A stretch of 64,000 nt of DNA from Exiguobacterium artemiae 255-15 (GCF_000019905.1 NC_010556.1:2258001-2322000); one strand, 5' to 3'. Shown: positions 46,389 through 55,485, counted from the stretch's first letter. Numbers and translations: made by a program. The notes: generated from the letters alone by a model not told the origin.

Positions 46389-47174
46389 TTACGCTTTTGT
46401 TTCGATTTCGACTTCTTCGATGCCGAGTTCTTTTTTAACCCAGTCATAACCTTCTGCTTCGAGACGGTGAGCAAGTTCTTTACCACCAGACATGACGATT
46501 TTTCCGCCCATCATGATATGGATGAAATCAGGCTCGATATAGTTCAAGAGACGTTGATAGTGCGTGATGATCAAGCAGCCGAATTCAGGTGAACGCATTT
46601 CGTTCACACCTTTTGCGACAACTTTAAGCGCATCGATATCAAGACCTGAATCGATTTCGTCAAGGATGGCGATCGCTGGTTTCAGCATCGTCATTTGGAG
46701 AATTTCATTCCGTTTCTTCTCTCCGCCCGAGAAACCTTCGTTGAGGTAACGGTGTGCCATTTCGCCTGGCATTTCGAGAAGACCCATTTGCGCGTCGAGT
46801 TGACGGATGAATTTCATGAGTGAGATTTCATCGCCTTCTTCGCGGCGTGAGTTGATTGCTGAACGCAGGAAGTCTGAGTTCGTCACACCACTGATTTCGC
46901 TTGGGTATTGCATTGCAAGGAACATACCTGCTTGCGCACGTTCGTTGACTTCCATTTCGAGGACGTCTTCGCCGTCGAGTGTGACTGATCCTGATGTCAC
47001 TTCATACGTCGGGTGACCCATCAATGCAGATGCGAGTGTTGATTTACCAGTCCCGTTTGGTCCCATGACCGCGTGGATTTCGCCGCCTTTGATTTCTAAG
47101 TTGACGCCTTTCAAGATTTCTTTGCCGTCGATTGCAACGTGTAAATCTTCAATCTTTAAGTGTGAAGCCTTCAT
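46389..47174 (-). CDS. sufC: Fe-S cluster assembly ATPase SufC
   Basis: A 261-residue ABC-type ATPase powering SufBCD. Walker A is GPNGTGKSTLASALMG, the ABC signature FSGGEKKRNEI, and Walker B PAIAILDEIDSGLDIDAL. GGAGGGATTCTAC sets ATG 47174. First gene of sufCDSUB. Its upstream 110 bp carry an AT-rich region with a TGATACTAA extended minus-10-like box but no clear operator. Confidence 0.97.
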   Translation of the reverse strand: MKASHLKIEDLHVAIDGKEILKGVNLEIKGGEIHAVMGPNGTGKSTLASALMGHPTYEVTSGSVTLDGEDVLEMEVNERAQAGMFLAMQYPSEISGVTNSDFLRSAINSRREEGDEISLMKFIRQLDAQMGLLEMPGEMAHRYLNEGFSGGEKKRNEILQMTMLKPAIAILDEIDSGLDIDALKVVAKGVNEMRSPEFGCLIITHYQRLLNYIEPDFIHIMMGGKIVMSGGKELAHRLEAEGYDWVKKELGIEEVEIETKA

Positions 47175-47330
47175 GTAGAATCCCTCCATCTATTCATTTC
47201 GTGTCTGACGATTCAGTTCACGAGAGTTACTAATTTAGTATCATTCTAATCTTAATGAATCATACCACATTATTCAAGCGTCATCGCTCATGGTTTTTTC
47301 TCAAAACCGAGCCTTTTAGTGAGAATGACT

Positions 47331-48557
47331 TTAAAGTGAGACGACTTCCTTCTCTTCTTCCGGTTTCGTTTGTCGATGAACCCGCTGTGACAGTAAGAGC
47401 AGTGGTATTCCGAGAACTGTCAAGAGGGCTAAAATACCGAAAATCGGCAACGGACGTTCCGGTCCAAAATAAAGTAACAATTGTCCGCCGATGACCGGTC
47501 CGACCGATTGACCAATCGACGTCAAGCCCATCGCCCCGAAATAACTTCCCCGTAATTCCGGTGTCGCAAAGCTGTCCGTCAAAATGTCCGTCATCGTAAA
47601 CATCATCACTTCCCCGCACGTGAAGATGAACATCGCACCGATCATCAGCCAGACCGTGCCGGCCGTTCCCATGACGAATAATCCGACGGCAACGGTCGCA
47701 ATCCCGACCGTGATCGAGACGAGCGGTGACGTCTTGACACCGAACTTCATGATCGGATACTGAACGACGAGCACGGTGATGGCATTAATCGTAATCAATA
47801 AGGCAAACAGACTCGTTCCCCCGGACAATAAGGTCGTCGTCGTCAAAAACTGAGGCAACGTCGAGTTGAACTGACTGTATCCGAAGACGCCGAAGATGAT
47901 ACCGGCGAGTGCGAACGTAAAGGCGACATCGGTTTTCAGCAGACGGACCGTCGCTCCGAACGACACCTTTTTCCCGCCGTGGCTTTCCGTAATCGGATGA
48001 CGTCGGAACAGAATGAAAATCGCGACGCCGTAGCCGAAGTAAACGAACGCCGTAATATAGAAGGTAATCGACGTATTCCCCGCACTGAGTAGTAAGGCAA
48101 TCCCCGGTCCGATCGCCGCTGCGATATTGATGCACGTATAACGGATATTAAAGACGAACAACCGGTTTTCTTCCTCCGTCGTATCACTGATCAATGCCCG
48201 GGCGGACGGTTCGAAGATGGACCGGAAAATACCATTTAAGGCACTCAGGATGAAGAACGCCCAAAAGGTCTCGACTTGAGCCAGTCCGATGAAGACAAGC
48301 ACAAAACCGAACGTTCCGCTGAGCATCATCGTCCGGCGGCCGTAGCGGTCGGATAATGTCCCGCCGACGAAACTCATGACGAGACTCGCGATGGCTGAAA
48401 TACTGAGAATCCAGCCGACGTCGACCGGACTGAATTTCAGGACGACCGATAAGTAAATCGCAAAAAATGGCATCGTGATGAAGGTTCCGAGCCGGGCGAA
48501 AAACGTCCCGAGTAACACGCCGACCGTCAGCGGATGAAGCTGTTTCAAACGTTGCAT
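47331..48557 (-). CDS. MFS transporter, 12-TM
   Basis: A 408-residue permease. Motif A is GGTLSDRYGRRTMMLSG after TM2, and the repeat-like motif appears in the second half. Twelve hydrophobic segments are visible. An internal TTEENRLFVFNIRYTCINIAAAIGP is typical of the MdtH/YttB-type DHA1 exporters. The start MQRLKQLHPLT follows AAAGGGGGATTCCC; the longer frame crosses the metQ terminator. Substrate unknown. It sits between suf and metQ without coupling. Confidence 0.88.
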   Translation of the reverse strand: MQRLKQLHPLTVGVLLGTFFARLGTFITMPFFAIYLSVVLKFSPVDVGWILSISAIASLVMSFVGGTLSDRYGRRTMMLSGTFGFVLVFIGLAQVETFWAFFILSALNGIFRSIFEPSARALISDTTEEENRLFVFNIRYTCINIAAAIGPGIALLLSAGNTSITFYITAFVYFGYGVAIFILFRRHPITESHGGKKVSFGATVRLLKTDVAFTFALAGIIFGVFGYSQFNSTLPQFLTTTTLLSGGTSLFALLITINAITVLVVQYPIMKFGVKTSPLVSITVGIATVAVGLFVMGTAGTVWLMIGAMFIFTCGEVMMFTMTDILTDSFATPELRGSYFGAMGLTSIGQSVGPVIGGQLLLYFGPERPLPIFGILALLTVLGIPLLLLSQRVHRQTKPEEEKEVVSL

Positions 48558-48576
48558 GGGAATCCCCCTTTCGCAC

Positions 48577-48618
48577 AAAAAAATAATGCATTCTTCCATT
48601 ATATAGGAAGAATGCATT
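48577..48618 (-). terminator. metNPQ operon terminator
   Basis: AATGCATTCTTCC/GGAAGAATGCATT perfect 13-bp stem with seven-U tail on the minus strand. Confidence 0.93.
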
Positions 48619-48629
48619 CATCGAGCAGA

Positions 48630-49463
48630 TTATTTACTGACCGGTACGACCGCACCTTTGTATTCTTTTGTGATCCAGTCCTGGTTCTTTTTCTCGTGGA
48701 GAATATCGAGCAATGTCGTGACGCGTTTGTCTTTTTCATCGCCATCACGTGTGACGATGATGTTGACGTACGGTGAAGACTCGTCTTCCAGGGCAATTGT
48801 ATCTTTCAACGGGTTCAACCCGTTGTCAATCGCATAGTTCGTGTTGATGAGGACCGCGTCGCCTTCGTTGTTTTTGTAAGCTTGCGGTAAGAGTGACGCT
48901 TCAATGTTTGTTTTGAACTTGATGTTTTTTGGGTTTTCCGCGATGTCTTTGAGCTGTGCATCGGTTGTTTTACCGTCTTTCAACTTGATCAGTCCTTCGT
49001 TTTGAAGGAACGTCAAGACACGTCCGCGTTCAGCGACGTTTGAGCTCGTTAAAATCGTTGCACCTTTTGGCAGTTCATCCAAAGACTTGTATTTTTTAGA
49101 GTAAACACCAAGCGGTTCGACGTGAACGCCGCCGGCACTCGCGAATTTGTAGTCTTTGTTTTCTTTTTCCTGTTGCTCCAGGTACGGCACGTGTTGGAAA
49201 TAGTTCGCATCGATTTCTTTTTCAGCGAGTGCTTTGTTCGGCAGGACGTAATCCTGGAACTTTTTGATTTCGAGTTTATAGCCTTTTGCTTCATATTCTT
49301 TTTGGACGTGCTCGAGAATTTCAGCATGGGGAACGTTTGACGCTCCGATGACGAGTGTTTTTGAATCGCTGCTGCCTGATGAAGATTCTTCTCCACATGC
49401 TGCAAGACTGACTGCTAAGACCGATACGGCTGCTGTGCCGACGAATTTTTTCCAAAGTTTCAT
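48630..49463 (-). CDS. metQ: methionine ABC transporter substrate-binding lipoprotein
   Basis: A 277-residue NlpA/MetQ lipoprotein. The signal MKLWKKFVGTAAVSVLAVSLAACG has the lipobox LAAC (Cys at about residue 23), so it is anchored outside the membrane. The TLVIGASNVPHAEILEHV start of the mature domain and DAVLINTNYAIDNGL ligand loop match MetQ. Last gene of metN-metP-metQ under the SAM-I riboswitch. AACCTTGGGAGGAATCATTC sets the start. Confidence 0.95.
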   Translation of the reverse strand: MKLWKKFVGTAAVSVLAVSLAACGEESSSGSSDSKTLVIGASNVPHAEILEHVQKEYEAKGYKLEIKKFQDYVLPNKALAEKEIDANYFQHVPYLEQQEKENKDYKFASAGGVHVEPLGVYSKKYKSLDELPKGATILTSSNVAERGRVLTFLQNEGLIKLKDGKTTDAQLKDIAENPKNIKFKTNIEASLLPQAYKNNEGDAVLINTNYAIDNGLNPLKDTIALEDESSPYVNIIVTRDGDEKDKRVTTLLDILHEKKNQDWITKEYKGAVVPVSK

Positions 49464-49497
49464 GAATGATTCCTCCCAAGGTTAAATAAGATAGGTG

Positions 49498-50163
49498 TTA
49501 CCGTTTATCGATGGCTTTGACGAGCAGGTCACCGATAATTTGAATGATGAAGACGATGACAAGAATCAACAGTGTCGCGATGACCGTGATGTTATTTTGT
49601 GAACGCTGGAATCCTTCGATGAAGGCCATGTCTCCCAGTCCACCACCACCGGCTAACCCGGCCATTGCCGTGTAACCGACGAGTGCGACGAGCGTCACGG
49701 TGATACCGGAGACGATTGCCGGAAGAGCTTCCGGAATCAGGACTTTATAGATGATTTGGAACTTCGTTGCGCCCATCGATTCGGCTGCCTCGATGACACC
49801 CTTATCGACTTCACGAAGCGCCAGTTCGACCATCCGGCCGTAAAACGGTGCTGCACCTAGAATTAACGCAGGTAGCGCAGCCGTTGGTCCTAAGAATGAT
49901 CCAACGATGATTTTCGTGATCGGGATTAACAGGATCAATAGAATGATAAACGGGATCGAACGGAAGATATTGACTAAAAAGCTGAGCACGGAATACAGTG
50001 TCCGGTTTTTAAACAATAATTCTTCGTTCGTCGCATATAACAACAGACCGATTGCCAGTCCAAGGACAAACGTTGCAAGTCCCGCAACGGCCGTCATATA
50101 GATCGTACTGCCTGTTGCTTCCCAGACCATATCCCAATCTACATCTGCAAAAAATGTACTCAT
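49498..50163 (-). CDS. metP: methionine ABC transporter permease
   Basis: A 221-residue permease with five hydrophobic segments. The EAA loop (EAAESMGATKFQIIYKVLIPEALPAIVSG, about residues 130-158) contacts the MetN ATPase. It overlaps metN by 4 bp (ATGA) and precedes metQ by 34 bp. Confidence 0.95.
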   Translation of the reverse strand: MSTFFADVDWDMVWEATGSTIYMTAVAGLATFVLGLAIGLLLYATNEELLFKNRTLYSVLSFLVNIFRSIPFIILLILLIPITKIIVGSFLGPTAALPALILGAAPFYGRMVELALREVDKGVIEAAESMGATKFQIIYKVLIPEALPAIVSGITVTLVALVGYTAMAGLAGGGGLGDMAFIEGFQRSQNNITVIATLLILVIVFIIQIIGDLLVKAIDKR

Positions 50164-51182
50164 CGGTGATCCACCTCCACTTCAACGTCACTCGCTTGAA
50201 GTTTGGCGATGACCACTTGTGCTTCCTGTTCCGAACCGAGCAACTGAATGAACAGCGTTCCGAGTGCCCCGTCCTGCGTCTGTCCGACGTTTCCGCCGAT
50301 GATATTGAATAATAAGTTCGAGTCTTTCATGACTTCAGCAAGGATTGGACTTTCCGCCGTCGAACCGACGAACGTCAGCTGGACGATTTTTCCGGTCGGA
50401 TAGCGTTCGCGTAATTTCGAAAACGTCAATTCGTTTTCAGATGGTGACGTCAATTGTTTGACGAATTCTTTTGTCATCGCCTGTTTCGGGTGACGGAACA
50501 CTTCTGCGACCGGTCCCTGTTCGACGATTTTCCCGGCTTCCATGACGGCGACCCGGTGACAGATTTTCTGAATGACGTGCATCTCGTGTGTGATCAAGAC
50601 GATCGTCAGTTTTAATTTTTTGTTGATGTCGACCAACAACTCGAGGATCGAGTCGGTCGTTTTTGGATCCAGCGCACTTGTCGCTTCGTCACAGAGTAAG
50701 ACGTCCGGATTGGATGCCAGTGCCCGGGCAATCCCGACCCGTTGTTTTTGTCCACCAGACAGTTGCGACGGATAAGCGCCTTCACGTCCGTCGAGTCCGA
50801 CGAGCTGAATCAGTTCGGCAACCCGTTCTTTACGACGGGCTTTCGGATAACCGCCGAGCTCAAGCGGGAACATGATGTTTTCTTCGACTGTCCGTGACCA
50901 AAGCAGATTAAAGTGTTGGAACACCATTGAGACGTTTTTACGGACGCCCCGTAATTCTTTTGGTTTGAGCGTCGTCATTTCGACACCGTCGATTTGAATC
51001 GAGCCGCTCGTCGGTGCCTCCAGCATGTTCAGCAAACGAATCAGTGTTGATTTCCCTGCCCCTGAATAACCGATTATTCCAAAAATTTCACCGCGCTCGA
51101 TTGACAAGTCGACATTGACGACGGCTTCAACCGATCCGCGCTTCGAGCGATAAATCTTTCCTACATCCTGTAAGCGAATCAA
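50160..51182 (-). CDS. metN: methionine ABC transporter ATPase
   Basis: A 340-residue ATPase. Walker A GYSGAGKSTLIRL, signature LSGGQKQRVGIARAL, Walker B VLLCDEATSALDP. The C-terminal NIL domain (about 265-340) binds methionine and mediates trans-inhibition. GGAGGGACCGTATT precedes the ATG. It is immediately downstream of the SAM-I riboswitch. Confidence 0.96.
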   Translation of the reverse strand: MIRLQDVGKIYRSKRGSVEAVVNVDLSIERGEIFGIIGYSGAGKSTLIRLLNMLEAPTSGSIQIDGVEMTTLKPKELRGVRKNVSMVFQHFNLLWSRTVEENIMFPLELGGYPKARRKERVAELIQLVGLDGREGAYPSQLSGGQKQRVGIARALASNPDVLLCDEATSALDPKTTDSILELLVDINKKLKLTIVLITHEMHVIQKICHRVAVMEAGKIVEQGPVAEVFRHPKQAMTKEFVKQLTSPSENELTFSKLRERYPTGKIVQLTFVGSTAESPILAEVMKDSNLLFNIIGGNVGQTQDGALGTLFIQLLGSEQEAQVVIAKLQASDVEVEVDHR

Positions 51183-51201
51183 TACGGTCCCTCCTAAACA
51201 T

Positions 51202-51372
51202 AAAAAAAGTGCGCACGTTTTAGAGCAAACGCGCGCACTTTTTCAGTACACAAAACCATTTGCTCTCATCTTGCAGACAATCGTCTGCTGGAATTAGCAC
51301 CACTTCGGAATAAATTCCGCGGTTGCCGGGTTTCATCGGGCCAGTCCCTCCACCACTCTCGATAAGAGTTAT
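51202..51372 (-). ncRNA. SAM-I riboswitch (S-box) with terminator
   Basis: On the minus strand the aptamer has GGTGGAGGGACTGGCCCGATG, AAACCCGGCAACC, GTGCTAATTCC and GATGAGAG, all conserved S-box blocks (about 51260-51370). The terminator AAAAAGTGCGCGCGTTTG...CGTGCGCAC with seven U (51202-51243) stops metNPQ transcription when SAM is bound. Confidence 0.97.
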
Positions 51373-51427
51373 CGGTATTTAGTTATTTTTAATATAATCT
51401 GAATATTAGCAGGGGTTATTTTGCTTG

Positions 51428-52594
51428 TCAAACAGTTTTTTCTGAAACCGGTTGAAGCAGACTGAAAGCACGTGCCAAATCTTCTTTCAAGTCTTCCGCG
51501 TCCTCAAGACCGACCGAGATCCGAACGAGACCATCTGTAATTCCGAGTTCTGCGCGACGCTCTGCTGGAATCGACGCATGCGTCATCCGTGCCGGAACGG
51601 AAATCAAACTCTCGACCGCTCCAAGACTTTCAGCCAATGTGAAGAAATGTGTCGCTTCGACGAGTTTCTCCGCATTTTCTGCTGAACCGACATCAAAACT
51701 GATCATTCCGCCGAAACCGGTCGCCTGTTTCTGTTGTGTCGCGTGACCCGGATGTGTTGGAAGTCCCGGATAGAAGATGTTTGAAACGACGTCCTGTTCC
51801 TGTAAGAAGTGAACGAGATCGTGTGATGTTTCTTCGATTGCATCCATCCGGATACCAAGTGTCCGTAATCCACGGACGAGCAGGAAGCTGTCCTGCGGTC
51901 CAAGAATACCGCCGGTCGAGTTTTGGATGAAGTGAAGATCTTCTCCGAGCTCGTCGCTGTTGACAACGACAAGTCCGGCGACGACGTCCGAATGACCGCC
52001 GATGTATTTTGTCGCGCTGTGCAAGACGATATCTGCGCCGAGAGCGAGTGGTTGTTGCAAGTACGGTGTCGCGAATGTGTTATCGACGACGAGTTTCAAG
52101 TTGTTGCGTTTCGCGATCTCAGCAACTGCTGCGATATCTGTAACTTTCAACAATGGGTTCGTCGGTGTTTCGACATACAGCATCTTCGTGTTGTCTTGCA
52201 CCGCAGCTTCCGTCGCCGCGAGATCCGTCGTATCGACGAACGTCACTTGGATGTTGAACTTCGGTAAGACACGCTGCATCAAACGGAATGTCCCGCCGTA
52301 GACGTCATCTGTCATGACGATGTGGTCGCCTGATTCGAGCAGGTTAAAGACAGCGTGAATCGCTGCCATCCCTGATCCGAAGGCAAAACCGCGTGCACCG
52401 CCTTCAAGATCGGCAATCAGACGTTCGATGCTCGTCCGTGTCGGGTTCGCTGTCCGGGAATACTCATATCCTTCTTTTAACTGACCGATTTTTTCCTGTT
52501 TGTATGTGCTTGTTTGATAAATCGGGGGTGTAACGGCACCTGTTGCTCGATCGACGCCTGTTCCTCCATGAATCAATGCTGTCTTTTTACGCAT
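51428..52594 (-). CDS. mccB: cystathionine gamma-lyase/homocysteine gamma-lyase (MccB)
   Basis: A 388-residue Cys/Met-metabolism PLP enzyme. The PLP lysine is in VLHSATKYIGGHSDVVAG. ALIHGGTGVDRATGAVTPPIYQTSTY opens the domain, and EYSRTANPTRTSIERLIADLEGG contacts PLP. It splits cystathionine to cysteine, completing reverse transsulfuration with MccA upstream. The ATG at 52594 overlaps the mccA 3' end by 8 bp. AAGGTGG precedes it. Confidence 0.93.
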   Translation of the reverse strand: MRKKTALIHGGTGVDRATGAVTPPIYQTSTYKQEKIGQLKEGYEYSRTANPTRTSIERLIADLEGGARGFAFGSGMAAIHAVFNLLESGDHIVMTDDVYGGTFRLMQRVLPKFNIQVTFVDTTDLAATEAAVQDNTKMLYVETPTNPLLKVTDIAAVAEIAKRNNLKLVVDNTFATPYLQQPLALGADIVLHSATKYIGGHSDVVAGLVVVNSDELGEDLHFIQNSTGGILGPQDSFLLVRGLRTLGIRMDAIEETSHDLVHFLQEQDVVSNIFYPGLPTHPGHATQQKQATGFGGMISFDVGSAENAEKLVEATHFFTLAESLGAVESLISVPARMTHASIPAERRAELGITDGLVRISVGLEDAEDLKEDLARAFSLLQPVSEKTV

Positions 52595-53510
52595 GTGTCT
52601 CGTCCACCTTTTCAAAGATTTGTTGGCTTAAATACCGTTCGGCACTGTCCGCAAAGACGGTGACGATGGTACTGCCGGGAAAACGATGTGCCAGATCAAG
52701 TGCTGCAACGAGTGCCGCGCCGGCCGAACTGCCGACGAGCAATCCTTCACGGGCCGCTAGCTCATGGACTTTCGTAAAAGCGTCATGATCGGAAATCGTA
52801 TGAATTTCATCCACTAAGTCACGGGAAACGAGACTTGGCCATTTGGCCGTCCCGATGCCTTCCGTCTTATGCGGTCCGGCCGGTCCCCCGTTGAGGACTG
52901 AGCCTTCCGGTTCAACGATTGCACCTTTTGTCCCGAGACGTTCTTTTAAATACGCCGCTGTTCCGGCAAACGTTCCACCTGATCCGCATCCCGCAACGAA
53001 CCAATCAATCTGATCCAGCTCCGCCATCAGCTCAGGACCAAGTGTCCGCTGATACGTAACCGGATTTTCTTCGTTTTCGAATTGAAGCGGAACATAGCTG
53101 TTTGGAATCGTTTGTCCGAGTTCTTTGGCTTTATCGATCGCACCCTGCATATCGAGCTCAGTCGGTGTGTTGACGACAGTCGCGCCGAGTGCCCGCATCA
53201 ACGTCTGTTTCTCCTGGCTGAACTTTTCCGGAACGACACAGATGACTTGAAGGTCATATTTTTTAGCGGCGAGCGCCAAACCGATGCCGGTGTTGCCGGC
53301 AGTCGGTTCGATGATCGTTCCGCCTCGTGTCACATATCCCTGTTCGATCGCGGCATCAACGAGTTGAATGCCCAGGCGGTCTTTGACGCTGCCCCCAGGG
53401 TTCATCCATTCGAGCTTCGCCAAAATCCGCGTACCAGCAGGCAAATCGAATGAAGTAATCTCGTAGAGCGGCGTATTTCCGACGAGGTCGCGGACTGATT
53501 TCGCGATCAT
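52587..53510 (-). CDS. mccA: cysteine synthase-type cystathionine beta-synthase (MccA)
   Basis: A 307-residue fold-type II PLP enzyme. The PLP lysine is in [13 protein letters not shown], and [14 protein letters not shown] and [15 protein letters not shown] hold substrate and phosphate. It is placed with mccB and luxS, so it probably joins homocysteine to serine or O-acetylserine rather than acting as the main CysK. The start ATG overlaps the luxS stop (ATGA), so translation is coupled. Confidence 0.92.
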   Translation of the reverse strand: MIAKSVRDLVGNTPLYEITSFDLPAGTRILAKLEWMNPGGSVKDRLGIQLVDAAIEQGYVTRGGTIIEPTAGNTGIGLALAAKKYDLQVICVVPEKFSQEKQTLMRALGATVVNTPTELDMQGAIDKAKELGQTIPNSYVPLQFENEENPVTYQRTLGPELMAELDQIDWFVAGCGSGGTFAGTAAYLKERLGTKGAIVEPEGSVLNGGPAGPHKTEGIGTAKWPSLVSRDLVDEIHTISDHDAFTKVHELAAREGLLVGSSAGAALVAALDLAHRFPGSTIVTVFADSAERYLSQQIFEKVDETHA

Positions 53511-53971
53511 CCGAAGACGATGTCCCATTCATCACGACCGGCAAGCATTTTCTCGGCATAGTGCTTCGCTCCTTTAAGGTCGTGGGCGCTTGCGAATCCG
53601 CATTGGACTTCGTTTTGCGCTGGAATTTCTTCTGCTGCTAAGACGTCTTTTAATGTTTTCTCAACGAGTTCGCTCATTTTTTCGACCGAATCGAAGTTCA
53701 TCATCGCCATGTAGAAACCTGTTTGGCATCCCATCGGCGACACATCGATGACGTCATCCGAGTAATTGCGGATATTTTCAGCGAGTAAGTGCTCGAGTGT
53801 GTGCATCGCACGCATCGGCATTTGTTCCACGTTCGGTTGTGTGAAGCGGATGTCGTATTTGACGACTTGATCGACTTTACCGTCTTTGTAACCGGCGACG
53901 CGGATATAAGGTGCTTTGACTTTCGTATGGTCCAGGTTAAAGCTTTCTACGTTCATTTTTTTGATTGTCAT
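53507..53971 (-). CDS. luxS: S-ribosylhomocysteine lyase
   Basis: A 154-residue Fe/Zn enzyme cleaving S-ribosylhomocysteine to homocysteine and DPD (autoinducer-2 precursor). The metal ligands are His-His-Cys: [10 protein letters not shown] and [30 protein letters not shown] opens the fold. It occupies the slot of mtnN in the Bacillus yrrT-mtnN-mccA-mccB operon. It lies 3 bp after yrrT and overlaps mccA by 4 bp. Confidence 0.97.
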   Translation of the reverse strand: MTIKKMNVESFNLDHTKVKAPYIRVAGYKDGKVDQVVKYDIRFTQPNVEQMPMRAMHTLEHLLAENIRNYSDDVIDVSPMGCQTGFYMAMMNFDSVEKMSELVEKTLKDVLAAEEIPAQNEVQCGFASAHDLKGAKHYAEKMLAGRDEWDIVFG

Positions 53972-53974
53972 GAT

Positions 53975-54613
53975 TTATTCCCCCATTTTCTCGGCTTCTA
54001 CGAGCCAGACGAAGTGATTGTATTGTGTGAATGTCACGTCAAATCCACGTGACGCAAAAATTTGTTCCATGACCGGAATCAGTGGATAAAACTCACGTTC
54101 CAAGTCTTCTGCCAAACCGTTGAATCCTTGTGCTTTCGCTTCAGCGATCGTCTGCAGACGCGCTTCTTCCGATACGAACATCGTGTCGGCGTAGACGATT
54201 TTTCCGTCTTGCGGCAAAATCTGCGCCATCAGATCAACTGCTTCTCCCTTTTCCTCATCCGTCAGATGATGAAACGCATAGGTCGAAACAAAACTTTTCG
54301 CATGGTCTGCCGTAAAGGACAGGAAGTGTCCGTCCTGTACAGGTAACGTTGGAATCTTATCGATGAGAATTTCCCGCATCTCCGGGCTCGGTTCCACCGC
54401 CAAAACGTCTTGATGCCGATCGAGCAATCGTTGGGTCAGGTTCCCTGTTCCAGCCCCGAACTCGACGACCGGTGAGATCGCTTTTGTTGCCACCGTATCT
54501 AATATTTCTTCATAACGACGAAAGACTTCTTTGTACTCCGGATCGTGCCCCGTAACCGTGTCGTCGTATGTTGACGCCCACTCTGTAAATACATCCATAA
54601 AACGTACTGTCAT
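53975..54613 (-). CDS. yrrT: SAM-dependent methyltransferase YrrT-like
   Basis: A 212-residue class I methyltransferase. The SAM loop VVEFGAGTGNLTQRLL (about residues 45-60) and AVEPSPEMREIL after it are typical. FVSTYAFHHLTDEEK gives motif IV. Head of the yrrT-luxS-mccA-mccB sulfur salvage operon. GAGGACGAACAGGC precedes the ATG. The methyl acceptor is unknown in the family. Confidence 0.9.
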   Translation of the reverse strand: MTVRFMDVFTEWASTYDDTVTGHDPEYKEVFRRYEEILDTVATKAISPVVEFGAGTGNLTQRLLDRHQDVLAVEPSPEMREILIDKIPTLPVQDGHFLSFTADHAKSFVSTYAFHHLTDEEKGEAVDLMAQILPQDGKIVYADTMFVSEEARLQTIAEAKAQGFNGLAEDLEREFYPLIPVMEQIFASRGFDVTFTQYNHFVWLVEAEKMGE

Positions 54614-54643
54614 GCCTGTTCGTCCTCCGTATCTCTTTTTAAT

Positions 54644-54657
54644 TCCGACTAATCGGA
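54644..54657. promoter_or_regulatory. inverted repeat in the yrrT leader
   Basis: TCCGA-CTAA-TCGGA, flanked by AATT on both sides, between promoter and start codon. It could be an operator for a sulfur regulator such as CymR, but the match to that consensus is only approximate. Confidence 0.4.
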
Positions 54658-54686
54658 TATGAATTAAAGTAATTTACCTTAATCGC

Positions 54687-54715
54687 ATTGTAGCAGGGAG
54701 AATTCGGCTTGGCAA
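54687..54715 (-). promoter_or_regulatory. yrrT operon promoter
   Basis: Minus strand TTGCCA, 17 nt, TACAAT. It lies just after the terminator of the 54.7-55.06 kb RNA, so the two transcripts are separate. Confidence 0.75.
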
Positions 54716-54743
54716 GGTGACTGCTCGAAAATCTTTCGAAAAC

Positions 54744-55062
54744 AAAAAAAAGGCGCTGCCGGTGAACCGGCAACACGAATAATGTGGTTAGAAACACTAC
54801 GAAGGAAAACCCAGCTCTGACACGAACTTCTTCGTTCGTCGTACCAGAGGACGGCGCCCTTTCGACATATAAACCAAACTGTCCTCGCATTCAGATTACC
54901 TGCTCCAATCCAGGATTGTCTTTTTGGGCCGCTTCGTCTTTGGGGGACGACTTAAGGGGAGACAAACAAACAACCTAGGATTTTGTTGAACGGTTCTGTC
55001 ATGAAAAGAAACAGCCGATTTACATCTCTGCCAGACTTCCTATAAAGTATTTCTAGAAGTTG
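54744..55062 (-). ncRNA. candidate structured RNA of about 318 nt, unidentified
   Basis: The minus strand has a promoter, TTGACA-18 nt-TATATT (55068-55097), and ends in a strong terminator, TGCCGG-TTCA-CCGGCA-GCGCC with eight U (54744-54772). Between them are several stems: ACTTC/GAAGT, TCGTC/GACGA, CAATC/GATTG, GAGGAC/GTCCTC, and GACGAAC/GTTCGTGTC. A 5' GGCGC may pair with the final GCGCC. It lacks the SRP domain IV sequence, RNase P and tmRNA signatures, and S-box or T-box blocks. An internal ORF (MRGQFGLYVERAPSS...) runs through the terminator, so it is unlikely to be the function. It fills the 547-bp yrrT-yusE gap. Confidence 0.6.
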
Positions 55063-55067
55063 ATATG

Positions 55068-55097
55068 AATATACCATTCATAAATTGTCATTGTCAA
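55068..55097 (-). promoter_or_regulatory. promoter of the 318-nt RNA
   Basis: Perfect TTGACA (minus strand, 55092-55097), 18 nt, TATATT (55068-55073). Confidence 0.75.
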
Positions 55098-55130
55098 CGG
55101 ATTATTGTAAATATTCCGACAATTTAGCGT

Positions 55131-55157
55131 AAAGAGAAATCATTTTTTTGATTTCTC
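55131..55157 (-). terminator. yusE terminator
   Basis: GAGAAATCA/TGATTTCTC stem with a short UUU tail, directly after the stop at 55161. Confidence 0.55.
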
Positions 55158-55160
55158 TCC

Positions 55161-55439
55161 TTATTCTGCACAAAATGCAAAGACGTTCTGAACCGACTGA
55201 AACGCATAAAGCCTTGATACGACTTGGTTATCCTCGATTTTTAATAAGGCGGGAACACTCATGACTTGGGCGTGTTCTAAAAACTCCGGAATGAAGTTTC
55301 CGTTCGCTTGTTGAATCCATTCCCCGTCTTTTGTCGCTTCGACGATCTCAAGCATCCGGCTTGCGATGGCACACGTCCCACACATCGGTGCATAGACATA
55401 CAAAAAACCGTTTTCTGGTGCTGCTGTGACTTCCTTCAT
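55161..55439 (-). CDS. yusE: thioredoxin-like protein YusE
   Basis: A 92-residue minimal thioredoxin fold. LYVYAPMCGTCAIASRML carries a CxxC (CGTC) and SVPALLKIEDNQVV the cis-Pro loop. B. subtilis yusE lies beside gcvH in the same order. Redox partner not known. GGGAGAACGGGATTA precedes the ATG. Confidence 0.88.
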   Translation of the reverse strand: MKEVTAAPENGFLYVYAPMCGTCAIASRMLEIVEATKDGEWIQQANGNFIPEFLEHAQVMSVPALLKIEDNQVVSRLYAFQSVQNVFAFCAE

Positions 55440-55485
55440 TAATCCCGTTCTCCCTTCCTCTTTCTTATCTTGTGCCAGTATACAG

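Noticed and set aside
54744-55062. SRP RNA, tmRNA, RNase P RNA, T-box or S-box
   Set aside because: None of the universal signatures (GGTCAGGTCCGGAAGGAAGC, tRNA-like end, T-box GGTGG-ACCGCG, S-box blocks) is present. 6S RNA could not be excluded by eye.
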